Source: a virus | Virus record (IMG/VR): IMGVR_UViG_3300020478_000063 | Span: 1-24,468 of that record | Direction: 5' to 3' (one strand) | DNA: 24,468 nucleotides | In this document: positions 1 to 6,308 of the stretch, in pieces | Numbering within the stretch: the first letter of the stretch is position 1 | Layout of the letters: the number at the start of each line of letters is the position of its first letter | The notes under the pieces: model-generated | Told to the model about the DNA's origin: nothing | Database searches by the model: none | What the model saw: the letters and a program-made list of their open reading frames with translations, nothing else | Position numbers and translations under genes: made by a program

Positions 1-18
1 ATTTGGTTAAAATAATTG

Positions 19-47
19 TTGACATTAATTGTAGAATATCGTAAACT
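19..47 (+). promoter_or_regulatory. sigma70-type phage promoter
   Basis: TTGACA at 19-24 and TAAACT at 42-47 with a 17-nt spacer. The -35 box is perfect and the -10 box matches 4 of 6. It lies 20 nt upstream of the first gene, whose start has a good AGGAG site. The same -35 and spacer recur at the other promoters of this class in the window. Confidence 0.55.
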
Positions 48-67
48 AAAAGTAACTAGGAGAAATT

Positions 68-262
68 ATGTTGCATAAAATTAGTGAAATGTGCGATTTA
101 ATTGATGTAATACACAATAAGTCTAAAACATTAAGAGAAGCAAAGTACGGTGAATCAAAAGAAACAAAAGCAGAACTTGATTACCGTGTTGCCGACATTC
201 AAGCTATGTGTAGACAAATTGCTCACGACCGTCAAACGTATGTGAAGCGAGAATCTGTATAA
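68..262 (+). CDS. hypothetical 64-residue protein
   Basis: A small, charged, soluble protein of 64 residues with no membrane segment or motif I recognise. The start is supported by an AGGAG Shine-Dalgarno site (58-62) and by the promoter just upstream. Its last 31 nt overlap the 3' end of the convergent minus-strand gene, so transcripts from the two promoters would be antisense to each other at their tails. The sequence alternates helix-forming charged residues and has a single Cys-containing C-terminal stretch (MCRQIAHDRQ). Function unknown. Confidence 0.65.
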   Translation: MLHKISEMCDLIDVIHNKSKTLREAKYGESKETKAELDYRVADIQAMCRQIAHDRQTYVKRESV

Positions 263-642
263 GACTTATTTGTACTTAAAGAAATAAAATCACGCAAAAA
301 AATAAAATGTTTGCTAAGAGAGTCAAACAACTCGTGATTTAATGTAGTTATTTGATTATAGCTAGACCTACCTATACGTATAATATAATCACTATCCCCA
401 TACTCCGGAAAAACTCCAGAAACAAAAAGACACGTATCACCTAGTTCTTTAGCATTACGTGATTTATGAATAGTTAAGTAAGATTCAGCAAATGATTTTT
501 TAGGTAAGAAGTCAGACTTATCAAGATGGTCTGCTAGTAACATTACAACATAGCATTCTATGTCATTCGGTAAAGTAAGTCCCGTGCTTTCTTGAGTTTC
601 CCGAACTACCTCAAAGAAAGCCGTTTGATATACGTCCCTCAT
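232..642 (-). CDS. hypothetical protein, minus-strand late gene
   Basis: A 136-residue soluble protein read from the minus strand; no plus-strand frame competes across 263-760. The frame can be extended to a TTG at 672, but I choose ATG at 642 because a T4-late type core (TAAATA, minus strand 653 to 648) ends exactly 5 nt before it, the geometry seen at several other genes here. No Shine-Dalgarno site is visible, so the mRNA may be leaderless. The protein mixes an acidic helical N-terminal half (PNDIECYVVMLLADHLDKSD) with a C-terminal half containing RIGRSSYNQI and a hydrophobic FIFLRDFISL helix. It converges with the upstream gene, overlapping 31 nt. I do not recognise the family; it reads as a real, compositionally normal gene. 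Confidence 0.65.
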   Translation of the reverse strand: MRDVYQTAFFEVVRETQESTGLTLPNDIECYVVMLLADHLDKSDFLPKKSFAESYLTIHKSRNAKELGDTCLFVSGVFPEYGDSDYIIRIGRSSYNQITTLNHELFDSLSKHFIFLRDFISLSTNKSYTDSRFTYV

Positions 643-647
643 AACTA

Positions 648-655
648 TATTTACC
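648..655 (-). promoter_or_regulatory. T4-like late promoter (minus strand)
   Basis: On the minus strand the sequence is GGTAAATA, followed by 5 nt (tagtt) and ATG. TAAATA matches the 3' part of the T4 late box TATAAATA. Its position predicts a transcript beginning at or next to the start codon at 642. Confidence 0.5.
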
Positions 656-718
656 GGATTTTGGACAACCAAGGTACTAAACCACTGAATTTATTAGATT
701 TAATCGAAACCTAATTCG

Positions 719-747
719 TTGACTTTCAGTCTAAGATTTGTTATAAT
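719..747 (+). promoter_or_regulatory. sigma70-type phage promoter
   Basis: TTGACT at 719-724, a 17-nt spacer and a perfect TATAAT at 742-747, followed by TATAGTA. It drives the metallopeptidase gene starting at 773. The predicted leader is about 19 nt and carries a GAGG ribosome-binding site. Confidence 0.75.
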
Positions 748-772
748 TATAGTATAACATGAGGTGAAAATT

Positions 773-1249
773 ATGCAAATAAAATGCACAGGCGGGACAA
801 AAAACCAAAAAACGTATGGTAAATCTATCGCACTTTTTTCTGCTGGTAAACTCATGCACAAAAATTTAATCGAGAATCTTAAACTACATATAAAGTTCTC
901 AAATACTTTATTTGCTAACGAAGGAAATCTTGGTAATATCATGTGGGAAGATGACAACTATAAACCACGTGAATTTGTCATGGAAATTGACACTACTGTA
1001 AGACTTCGTAGAATCCTCGAAAGCATAGCTCACGAAATGGTACATTTGAAGCAATTTGCCAAGGGCGAAATGCGGGATATGATGACAGCTGATAAAACTG
1101 AATGGCTGGGTCAATCAATGCATTCTCGAAGCTTGGATTATTACGATTTACCCTGGGAAATTGAAGCACATGGGCGTGAAGTAGGGCTATTTGTACGATG
1201 GGCTGAAGCTCATAAGCTCGGAAAACGCAGGTGGACGTGGGATCGATAA
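773..1249 (+). CDS. putative zinc metallopeptidase (HExxH)
   Basis: A 158-residue protein carrying the zinc-metallopeptidase signature HEMVH at about residues 87-91, with a downstream acidic segment PWEIEAHGRE (about 127-136) that could supply the third metal ligand. The layout resembles small SprT-like or phage single-domain metalloproteases, but I cannot fix the family. It probably acts in the cytoplasm, since no signal peptide is present. I use ATG at 773 rather than an in-frame GTG at 764 because GAGG at 761-764 is then correctly spaced. It is transcribed from the promoter at 719-747 and is followed 9 nt later by a ClpP-like protease, giving two adjacent proteolysis genes, though the second also has its own late promoter. 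Confidence 0.75.
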   Translation: MQIKCTGGTKNQKTYGKSIALFSAGKLMHKNLIENLKLHIKFSNTLFANEGNLGNIMWEDDNYKPREFVMEIDTTVRLRRILESIAHEMVHLKQFAKGEMRDMMTADKTEWLGQSMHSRSLDYYDLPWEIEAHGREVGLFVRWAEAHKLGKRRWTWDR

Positions 1250-1252
1250 ATA
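1244..1252 (+). promoter_or_regulatory. T4-like late promoter overlapping a stop codon
   Basis: CGATAAATA. The TAA at 1247-1249 is also the stop codon of the metallopeptidase gene. The core ends 6 nt before the ATG at 1259 and there is no Shine-Dalgarno site between, predicting a near-leaderless mRNA. Confidence 0.6.
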
Positions 1253-1258
1253 CAGTAT

Positions 1259-1825
1259 ATGAGCACCAAGAAGATAGAGGACTTTACAGCCGCAGATCGA
1301 ATCGATATAAAACTTCTGGAAAACAACTGTCATTATTTGACAGGTGAGCTAGGAGAGGAAAATATCGGTGAAACGATCAAATGGTTGCTTTTTGAAAATC
1401 TAGAAAAGAAGCCGAAAAAAACTCTAACACTTTACATAAATTCAATAGGTGGAGATTTATATCAATCATTTGGACTCATTGACGTTATGCGTGATTCCTA
1501 TCATCATATTTCTACAGTTGGTATTGGTTCTGTAATGAGTGCGGCACTTCTTATTTTTGCAACAGGTACAAGCGGTAAACGATATATTGGTAAAAATACA
1601 GGAATTATGAATCACCAACATAGTGATGCCGTTGATGCCAAAATGCATGATATGAAAGCCCAGATGAAAGAGAATAACAACTGTGAACAGAGATGTTTCC
1701 AAATTCTTAGAGATGCTACAGGATATTCACTTGCAGAAGTTCGAAAAAAATTCAATAACCCTTCAGACCAATACTTTACAGCTAAACAAATGGTAGATCT
1801 TAAGTTAGCTGACCACATTTTATAG
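1259..1825 (+). CDS. clpP: ClpP-like serine protease
   Basis: A 188-residue protein that follows the ClpP fold through its whole length. The YINSIGG block (59-65) matches the ClpP oxyanion strand, S94 in GSVMSA is the expected nucleophile, H119 in MNHQ the catalytic histidine, and D170 in NPSDQYF the acid, so the Ser-His-Asp triad is intact. No propeptide is evident and the length is close to mature bacterial ClpP. In the cell ClpP forms a tetradecameric chamber fed by a Clp ATPase; here a host ATPase would be needed as none is seen. Phage ClpP homologues are known in marine myoviruses and could serve host takeover or head processing; the role here is inference. Translation must start without a visible ribosome-binding site, directly downstream of a late promoter. 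Confidence 0.88.
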   Translation: MSTKKIEDFTAADRIDIKLLENNCHYLTGELGEENIGETIKWLLFENLEKKPKKTLTLYINSIGGDLYQSFGLIDVMRDSYHHISTVGIGSVMSAALLIFATGTSGKRYIGKNTGIMNHQHSDAVDAKMHDMKAQMKENNNCEQRCFQILRDATGYSLAEVRKKFNNPSDQYFTAKQMVDLKLADHIL

Positions 1826-1835
1826 ACTTTTTCGG

Positions 1836-1864
1836 TTGACAAACCGTTTTGTAGATGTTATTAT
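1836..1864 (+). promoter_or_regulatory. sigma70-type phage promoter
   Basis: Perfect TTGACA at 1836-1841, a 17-nt spacer, TATTAT at 1859-1864, then ATAGTA. It lies in the 71-nt gap before the gene at 1897. The predicted leader is about 26 nt with GAGAGG as ribosome-binding site. Confidence 0.8.
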
Positions 1865-1896
1865 AGTAATATAATAATTAGGCAAGAGAGGCTAAA

Positions 1897-2622
1897 ATGG
1901 TACGCAAACAAAAAATCGAAGAACCAACATTTCCAACACAAGATGTAGTTGCATCGGCGTTTGCGGCACATAGGATCAATAAAGGTTACTTTAGAGAAAC
2001 TAGACGTTTCTCGACCGAAGGTATGGATACTCTTTTTTCTAATAAAGAAATGCTTACATATCAGTTTTCAGAAAAGCAATATCGTCAGCCTGATTTTAAA
2101 AAATTTAGGATACTTAAAAAAGATAAAGACCTAGCCAAAGAAGCTATAGATTGGTTACATAAAGAAAATGCTCTTAATATTATTGCTGGCAATCTAACTG
2201 ACTTCATGGATTCTTTAATGAAGTGCATTTCAACTGATAACTTAACTAAAAATAATTTTGGTACTGTAGCAGTACTACCAAAAGTGTACTTTGAAAATTC
2301 AAAAAAGAAAACTCTTAAAAAAGAGTTAAAAAATTCGTTTAGTGAAAGCAGACATATTGGCAAAGTTAAAGAAGCCATAACAGGAATGTTTACACTTCAC
2401 GAAATTCGATTTATTGATAAATTTGCTTGTCATGTATGTAATGGCAATATGGACGGAAACCTTGTAAGTTTCTTTAAAAACTTTGATCAAACACAAGTTT
2501 TACCTAAAGAAGGTACAACCTTTCATATTAAAGCAAAAGTTAAACGCCATGGGGATAACTTTATAACAAAGTTTCCGGAAACTCAGTTAAATTATGTTAG
2601 ATTTAAGGTTGACAATAAATAA
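1897..2622 (+). CDS. conserved hypothetical protein, 241 residues
   Basis: A basic, soluble 241-residue protein. The N-terminal half is lysine- and arginine-rich with predicted helices. Around residues 178-183 there is a CHVC pair (FACHVCNGN), and the C-terminal 40 residues (KAKVKRHGDNFITKF followed by TQLNYVRF) look like the end of a small beta-barrel, as found in nucleic-acid-binding proteins. This is a shape impression only; I do not recognise the family. It is expressed from the promoter at 1836-1864, shared in type with the ligase promoter, which would fit an early or middle DNA-metabolism role. Its last codons encode Val-Asp-Asn-Lys because the -35 box of the next promoter is embedded in them. 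Confidence 0.75.
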   Translation: MVRKQKIEEPTFPTQDVVASAFAAHRINKGYFRETRRFSTEGMDTLFSNKEMLTYQFSEKQYRQPDFKKFRILKKDKDLAKEAIDWLHKENALNIIAGNLTDFMDSLMKCISTDNLTKNNFGTVAVLPKVYFENSKKKTLKKELKNSFSESRHIGKVKEAITGMFTLHEIRFIDKFACHVCNGNMDGNLVSFFKNFDQTQVLPKEGTTFHIKAKVKRHGDNFITKFPETQLNYVRFKVDNK

Positions 2623-2637
2623 AATAGAGCTTATAGT
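2609..2637 (+). promoter_or_regulatory. sigma70-type promoter embedded in a gene end
   Basis: TTGACA at 2609-2614 lies inside the last codons of the upstream gene; after a 17-nt spacer the -10 is TATAGT at 2632-2637. It should drive the operon that contains the ribosomal protein bS21 gene. Confidence 0.7.
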
Positions 2638-2699
2638 ATAAAGATGTTCACAATAAAGAAAATAAAAAGTACTTTTACACAGACAGGAGTGATAAAATC

Positions 2700-2924
2700 A
2701 TGGCAGAAGAATCAACCTATAAAGTACCAGAATATATTGCGTTTGACGACGCACTTGAAGAAGATGATTGGGGACTTATTATCAATGCAAGTGGTGAACT
2801 TAAAGGAATTTATGTCCCTAAGGGGTGTGAAAATGACGAACCGCCCGAAGCAATTGTCGGGATTTGTGAAACTTATTTCGGAGTGGACTTTGATGAAGAA
2901 GATTTATTCCGAACAATACATTAG
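2700..2924 (+). CDS. conserved hypothetical acidic protein
   Basis: A 74-residue, strongly acidic protein (DDALEEDDWG near the N-terminus, DFDEEDLF at the C-terminus) with a central beta-rich segment containing LKGIYVPKG. It has the look of a small conserved marine-phage protein, but no function is known to me. AGGAG at 2685-2689 precedes the ATG by about ten nt, acceptable though long. An overlapping frame opening at 2644 has less plausible composition and is rejected. The gene ends 12 nt before the bS21 gene and is probably co-transcribed with it from 2609-2637. Confidence 0.75.
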   Translation: MAEESTYKVPEYIAFDDALEEDDWGLIINASGELKGIYVPKGCENDEPPEAIVGICETYFGVDFDEEDLFRTIH

Positions 2925-2936
2925 AATAGGAGGAGT

Positions 2937-3134
2937 ATGGAAGTAATCGTTCGAAACAATAACGTAGAAAAGGCATTACGTGTTTTGAAAAAGAAGATCA
3001 AGAAAGAAGGTCTTATGACAGAATTACGTGAACGTCAGTACTATGTTAAACCTAGTGAAAAACGAAGGCTTGCGAAAAAACGTGGCATTAAACGTGTTGC
3101 GAAAGAACGAGCCAAACGTGAAGCAATGATGTAG
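2937..3134 (+). CDS. rpsU: ribosomal protein bS21
   Basis: A 65-residue basic protein matching bacterial ribosomal protein bS21 over its full length: the N-terminal beta strand [13 protein letters not shown], the central helix with [15 protein letters not shown], and the lysine/arginine-rich C-terminal helix. bS21 is the last small-subunit protein to join, sits near the 3' end of 16S rRNA, and affects translation initiation. Phage copies are known from pelagiphages and other marine phages and are thought to replace or supplement host S21 so that ribosomes favour phage mRNA; that role is inference here. A full AGGAGG site lies only 3 nt before the ATG, the strongest but most tightly spaced ribosome-binding site in the region. 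The gene sits early in the operon starting at 2609-2637. Confidence 0.93.
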   Translation: MEVIVRNNNVEKALRVLKKKIKKEGLMTELRERQYYVKPSEKRRLAKKRGIKRVAKERAKREAMM

Positions 3135-3139
3135 ATTAA

Positions 3140-3625
3140 ATGAAACTCTTCAAAGATAATGTTGATAAATTCTTTAAGTGGGTTAAAGGTACAGAGTTAG
3201 TTGAATTAAACGATATAGATCCTAGCGAAGATCCAGTACGCCCTGAACTTGACGTTGAATGGCGTACAAGTTATGGACGTAAAATTTACGGCTTAAAGTA
3301 TGAAGACAATATAGAAGGGATTATTTGTATAGCATATACAAACGATATCCCTCATAGTGTTAAAGAATTAGATTTAATGAGTCAGAATGCACACTTACAA
3401 GGAAATGTTAATACTGTAGTTGCATACACAGTATGGTCACGTAAAAGAGGTGCAGGTAGAGAAATAATTGAAAAAGCTAAAGACTTTGTTAAAACTAATC
3501 CTGATATTAAAAAATTAGTGACACTTTCGCCACTTACTCCAGTTGCAACTCACTTTCATATACGAAATGGAGCAAAACAAATTTCACTTAACCCTACTAC
3601 ACAAAATTTCGAATATGAATTATGA
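3140..3625 (+). CDS. GNAT-like acetyltransferase
   Basis: A 161-residue protein whose C-terminal two thirds resemble the GNAT fold: a beta strand leading into SRKRGAGREIIEKA (about residues 100-113), which fits the acetyl-CoA pyrophosphate loop (R/Q-x-x-G-x-G/A) and following helix, and the strand-helix TLSPLTPVATHFHIRNGA near the C-terminus, typical of GNAT motif B. The first 30 residues are a separate helical extension. Such proteins transfer an acyl group to an amine; the substrate is unknown. The gene follows bS21 by 5 nt without a clear ribosome-binding site, so it may be translated by re-initiation. Its end overlaps the next gene by 11 nt. Confidence 0.65.
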   Translation: MKLFKDNVDKFFKWVKGTELVELNDIDPSEDPVRPELDVEWRTSYGRKIYGLKYEDNIEGIICIAYTNDIPHSVKELDLMSQNAHLQGNVNTVVAYTVWSRKRGAGREIIEKAKDFVKTNPDIKKLVTLSPLTPVATHFHIRNGAKQISLNPTTQNFEYEL

Positions 3626-3860
3626 GTTTCATGATTATAGACCAAAAAAACCAGAACCCGATATTGGTGGTTGGCCATTCTGGATTTTACCTGTTAATGA
3701 AGCAAACGGATATATAATTAGAATGGTGCTAATTTTAATTGTACTACCACTATTATTTTTAGGATATTTGTTAACACCAACAACAACATTTCTTTATTGG
3801 ATTATATTTGATTTAATAGAATATATTAAAATTAAAAACAAGAAAGGGTTTTTACCATGA
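3615..3860 (+). CDS. small membrane protein
   Basis: An 81-residue protein with a proline-rich N-terminus and one long or two short hydrophobic helices (about residues 36-54 and 57-74), then a basic tail. It should sit in the inner membrane. The frame extends upstream to 3543, but that would overlap the GNAT gene by over 80 nt, so ATG at 3615 (11-nt overlap) is preferred. Its stop overlaps the next start (ATGA, 3857-3860), indicating translational coupling. Function unknown. Confidence 0.65.
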   Translation: MNYEFHDYRPKKPEPDIGGWPFWILPVNEANGYIIRMVLILIVLPLLFLGYLLTPTTTFLYWIIFDLIEYIKIKNKKGFLP

Positions 3861-4102
3861 GTCAATTGACATCATCTTGGAGTGAAAAAGCAGACGTTAC
3901 TAATACAGATACAGAACAAACTGTAACTGGCGAAGTTCACCAGTTTAAACCTGAAGCATTTTTAAGTGTGGTTTTAAATAAAGCAGTTAAATTAGATTTA
4001 AAATTTAGTCCACGTCATCAACTTTATATAGGAAATAAGGGCGGAATGGAATTTACGTCTAAAGGTCCAGAAGAGTATATACATAATGAAACTAGACGAT
4101 AA
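3857..4102 (+). CDS. hypothetical 81-residue protein
   Basis: A soluble protein of 81 residues, polar N-terminus (SSWSEKADVTNTDTEQ) followed by a short beta-type segment (KLDLKFSPRHQLYIGNKGG). No family recognised. It is coupled to the preceding membrane protein by an ATGA overlap and overlaps the following 2OG oxygenase gene by 17 nt, so all three are probably made together. Confidence 0.6.
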   Translation: MSQLTSSWSEKADVTNTDTEQTVTGEVHQFKPEAFLSVVLNKAVKLDLKFSPRHQLYIGNKGGMEFTSKGPEEYIHNETRR

Positions 4103-4589
4103 AATTCATGTATTAGAAAATTTTATATCGCTTGATCAATTAAAACGTATTCGTACAACAATTGAAAATGGTGGCTGGAAACCGCATCAAAGTACACACG
4201 AAGGCAATGAATTTTTAAATATGGATGTTACTAACGATCCTTATTATAATACCGAACTTTTTAATCACATTAAAGAAAAAATTAATCCAGACCTTAAACT
4301 AGGAAGAGTATATTTTAACGGACAATACTTTGGACAAGATGGTTCTTTTCATATTGACGATGACGAAGAAAAAAATAAAACTGTAATAATATATACTAAT
4401 AAAGTTTATTCATGGGGGTGGGGTGGATTTACAGAATTTATAAATCCAGAAGAAGGAGAACATAAACTTATTGCTCCTATTCTTTACAGAGCAGTATACT
4501 TTCCTGCTAATATATTACATAAGGCATACGCATTTGCACATCAAGATTGTCCTATGCGTACATCATTAAACTTTAAACTTGAAGGCTAA
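4086..4589 (+). CDS. 2OG-Fe(II) oxygenase
   Basis: A 167-residue protein with the double-stranded beta-helix signature of 2-oxoglutarate/Fe(II) oxygenases: the HxD pair H89-I-D91, a distal histidine H145 in NILHKAYAF, and R158 in MRTSLNF positioned to bind the 2OG carboxylate. The central block with GWGGFTEF matches the 'GG.l.f' strand of prolyl-hydroxylase-like enzymes. It would hydroxylate a protein, nucleic acid or small-molecule substrate using O2 and 2OG; the substrate is unknown. It overlaps the preceding gene by 17 nt and is one of six proteins in the window with the complete motif. Confidence 0.82.
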   Translation: MKLDDKIHVLENFISLDQLKRIRTTIENGGWKPHQSTHEGNEFLNMDVTNDPYYNTELFNHIKEKINPDLKLGRVYFNGQYFGQDGSFHIDDDEEKNKTVIIYTNKVYSWGWGGFTEFINPEEGEHKLIAPILYRAVYFPANILHKAYAFAHQDCPMRTSLNFKLEG

Positions 4590-4590
4590 T

Positions 4591-4875
4591 ATGGACATTA
4601 AAGAAACAATAGCAAATATGAAAAGTATTCCAACAGAGGATGACTTAATTAAAACTTTACAGATGCAAGTAGCGACAGTTACATTTTTAAAATTAGATGG
4701 TGATGAAAGAATAATGACTTGTACTAAAAGTCTTAAAATTATTCCAGAAGCTAATCATCCTAAAACAGATAAAAAGGCTAAAGAAGGTAATGTTAATGTA
4801 TGGGATTTAAACGCAAAAGGCTGGAGATCGTTTAAATACGATAGAGTAAAGAAAGTCGAAATTAATGAAGCCTAA
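4591..4875 (+). CDS. WYL_2/Sm-like SH3-barrel protein
   Basis: A 94-residue protein that fits the small beta-barrel family annotated as WYL_2 (DUF2693) in phages: a helical N-terminus, the strands VTFLKLDGDERIMTCT, and the C-terminal block VWDLNAKGWRSFKYDRV. Members are widespread in T4-like marine phages and are thought to bind nucleic acid or nucleotides, with no proven function. A TTG-initiated extension to 4579 exists, but ATG at 4591 has a GAAGG site 5 nt upstream. It overlaps the dCMP deaminase start by 11 nt. Confidence 0.75.
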   Translation: MDIKETIANMKSIPTEDDLIKTLQMQVATVTFLKLDGDERIMTCTKSLKIIPEANHPKTDKKAKEGNVNVWDLNAKGWRSFKYDRVKKVEINEA

Positions 4876-5293
4876 ATTTATCGATGCATATATGGATGTT
4901 GCTGAACGTTTTGGAAAACTATCAACTGCTAGAAGATTAAACGTTGGTGCTATTATTGTAAAAGATAACAGAATTATAAGTATAGGGTATAATGGTATGC
5001 CAAGCGGTTGGGATAATAATTGTGAGAATACATTAGATAACGGACAATTAAAATCAAAACCAGAAGTACTTCATGCAGAATCAAATGCAATTGCCAAACT
5101 AGCAAGGTCAAATGAAAGTGGAGAAGATTCTACGTTATTCATTACACATAGCCCTTGTTTAGAATGTTCCAAACTAATTTATCAAAGTGGTATTATTACA
5201 GTTTACTATAAAAACGAATATCGATCACAAGACGGACTAGACTTTCTTAAAAAAAGTAATATTAACGTACATTGTGTAGATGCTAATGGATAA
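4865..5293 (+). CDS. dCMP deaminase family protein
   Basis: A 142-residue zinc-dependent cytidine/deoxycytidylate deaminase. H70-A-E72 gives the first zinc ligand and proton-shuttle glutamate, and PCLEC (C98, C101) the two cysteine ligands. The N-terminal VGAIIVKDNRIISIGYNGMP is typical of dCMP deaminases such as T4 gene cd. The enzyme converts dCMP to dUMP, feeding thymidylate synthesis and AT-rich phage DNA replication. It overlaps the neighbours on both sides (11 and 14 nt), so it belongs to the operon that starts with bS21. Confidence 0.9.
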   Translation: MKPKFIDAYMDVAERFGKLSTARRLNVGAIIVKDNRIISIGYNGMPSGWDNNCENTLDNGQLKSKPEVLHAESNAIAKLARSNESGEDSTLFITHSPCLECSKLIYQSGIITVYYKNEYRSQDGLDFLKKSNINVHCVDANG

Positions 5294-5510
5294 ATTTTTT
5301 GCCATACATGACATCTTAAAAAAACATCCATCAGTTAGTAAATATACAGTAATTTTTGTATTAAGAGAAATGATACGAAAAGGACTAGCCAAATCACCAG
5401 TAGACGCATTACAAAAATTGGACGATCAATCAGTTGATCTCACAAAACTGTTCGAGGAAGAAGAAGCAGAAATAAGTACAACTGATGAAGAAGATAAAAA
5501 AGACCCGTAA
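5280..5510 (+). CDS. hypothetical 76-residue protein
   Basis: A small helical protein ending in a very acidic tail (FEEEEAEISTTDEEDKKD). The N-terminal half (HDILKKHPSVSKYTVIFVLREMI) could form a helix-turn-helix-like bundle, but no family is recognised. The start may be ATG 5280 or ATG 5286; neither has a clear ribosome-binding site, and both lie inside the end of the deaminase gene, suggesting coupled translation. It overlaps the next gene by 26 nt. Confidence 0.6.
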   Translation: MLMDKFFAIHDILKKHPSVSKYTVIFVLREMIRKGLAKSPVDALQKLDDQSVDLTKLFEEEEAEISTTDEEDKKDP

Positions 5511-5673
5511 AGACTTTTCAGGTGACTTAATTAGAATTAACATTCTAAAACAGGAAATTGAGTTGTATAAAACAATGATTCGTGATCATGATACTGGACA
5601 TATTCATACAACTATACGTTTCCTGCAAGAAAGAGTTCATCATTTAGAAGGTCACCCTGAATTTCAGGAGTAG
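5485..5673 (+). CDS. conserved hypothetical helical protein
   Basis: A 62-residue, highly helical protein. The core (IELYKTMIRDHDTGHIHTTI, then LQERVHHLE) resembles a short conserved protein I associate with T4-like marine phages, characterised by the DHDTGHIHTTI signature; its function is not known. It starts inside the acidic tail of the previous gene and ends 1 nt before the next ATG, so it is part of the same translation chain. Confidence 0.65.
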   Translation: MKKIKKTRKDFSGDLIRINILKQEIELYKTMIRDHDTGHIHTTIRFLQERVHHLEGHPEFQE

Positions 5674-5674
5674 T

Positions 5675-5956
5675 ATGTATTGGTACATAGTTTTTATATT
5701 TTACTTAAATGGAGCATCAAATATGGCACCTCCTAAATATACAGAGTATAAACAGGAATTTCTAAATAGATGGGATTGCAATCTTCATTTAAAAGAAAAG
5801 AAACCAGGACTAGTTCAAGGTTTATTAAATATGTTTCCAAACGTTGATAAAACTCGTTCTCGTTTACTTTGTATTAATCAACAGCAATTAAAGAAATTAC
5901 AAGAGTCAAGTGATAGGTTACGATATAGAAAATATATTAAATATGTGCCAGCATAG
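5675..5956 (+). CDS. hypothetical protein ending inside a tRNA gene
   Basis: A 93-residue protein with a hydrophobic N-terminus (YWYIVFIFYL) and a basic C-terminal half (KKLQESSDRLRYRKYIKY). AGGAG sits 4 nt before ATG 5675; an internal ATG at 5723 would remove the hydrophobic segment and is possible. The last 10 nt, including the TAG stop (5954-5956), lie within the tRNA-Thr gene, so processing of the tRNA cuts the 3' end off this mRNA. Family unknown. Confidence 0.6.
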   Translation: MYWYIVFIFYLNGASNMAPPKYTEYKQEFLNRWDCNLHLKEKKPGLVQGLLNMFPNVDKTRSRLLCINQQQLKKLQESSDRLRYRKYIKYVPA

Positions 5957-6022
5957 CTCAGTTGGTAGAGCAATGGTTTTGTAAACCATAGGTCCCGGGT
6001 TCGAATCCTGGTGCTGGCTCCA
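5947..6022 (+). tRNA. tRNA-Thr (anticodon TGT)
   Basis: A full cloverleaf: acceptor GCCAGCA (5947-5953) pairs with TGCTGGC (6012-6018); D stem GCTC/GAGC; anticodon stem ATGGT/ACCAT with loop TTTGTAA giving anticodon TGT (5980-5982), which reads ACA; T arm CCGGG-TTCGAAT-CCTGG. The CCA end is encoded (6020-6022). ACA is a common threonine codon in this AT-rich genome, so the gene plausibly supplements the host pool. Confidence 0.96.
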
Positions 6023-6039
6023 CAATAAGGAGATTATAT

Positions 6040-6219
6040 ATGAAAAAACTATTTAGAGTATATGATTCAAAAACACGTAAACACGAACCTGAATACTTCG
6101 AAGATAAAGTCGAAGCTAAAAAGTTTCGTAATGAACTAAACGAGAAAGCTAAAGCTAAAGCTCGTTATGTAATTAATAGAGGCGAAGACCACCTAATGGG
6201 TGCGTCGACAAGTAGATGA
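6040..6219 (+). CDS. small basic protein, 59 residues
   Basis: A 59-residue, lysine/arginine-rich protein following the tRNA. AAGGAG (6027-6032) sits 7 nt before ATG 6040, an excellent site. The sequence (MKKLFRVYDSKTRKHEPEYF, then a charged helix with KVEAKKF and NEKAKAKARY) looks like a short beta-hairpin plus long helix. No family recognised. Its TGA stop overlaps the start of the next micro-gene (ATGA, 6216-6219). Confidence 0.6.
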   Translation: MKKLFRVYDSKTRKHEPEYFEDKVEAKKFRNELNEKAKAKARYVINRGEDHLMGASTSR

Positions 6220-6308
6220 GCGATTGGGAAATATTTAGGAAAGCTATTATTGGCATAATGCAGATAATTGGTATAATTTATATCATGGGGGTTTTAGCAA
6301 AGATATGA
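6216..6308 (+). CDS. 30-residue membrane micropeptide
   Basis: An open frame of 30 codons, starting in an ATGA overlap with the preceding gene and ending in an ATGA overlap with the next one (6305-6308). The product is a short amphipathic N-terminus (MSDWEIFRKA) followed by one hydrophobic helix (IIGIMQIIGIIYIMGVLA), a typical single-pass membrane micropeptide. The perfect double overlap, and the fact that it fills an otherwise 85-nt gap exactly, argue that it is translated. It could be a holin-like, regulatory or anchoring peptide; this cannot be told from sequence. Confidence 0.5.
   Translation: MSDWEIFRKAIIGIMQIIGIIYIMGVLAKI

Noticed and set aside
700-957. Minus-strand 85-codon frame across the promoter and start of the metallopeptidase
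   Set aside because: It covers a clear promoter and the antisense of a real gene and has no supporting start signal.
2644-2946. 100-codon open frame starting at the predicted transcription start of the promoter at 2609-2637
   Set aside because: It overlaps the acidic conserved protein at 2700-2924 in full and runs into the bS21 gene; its composition is less protein-like and the other frame has the ribosome-binding site.
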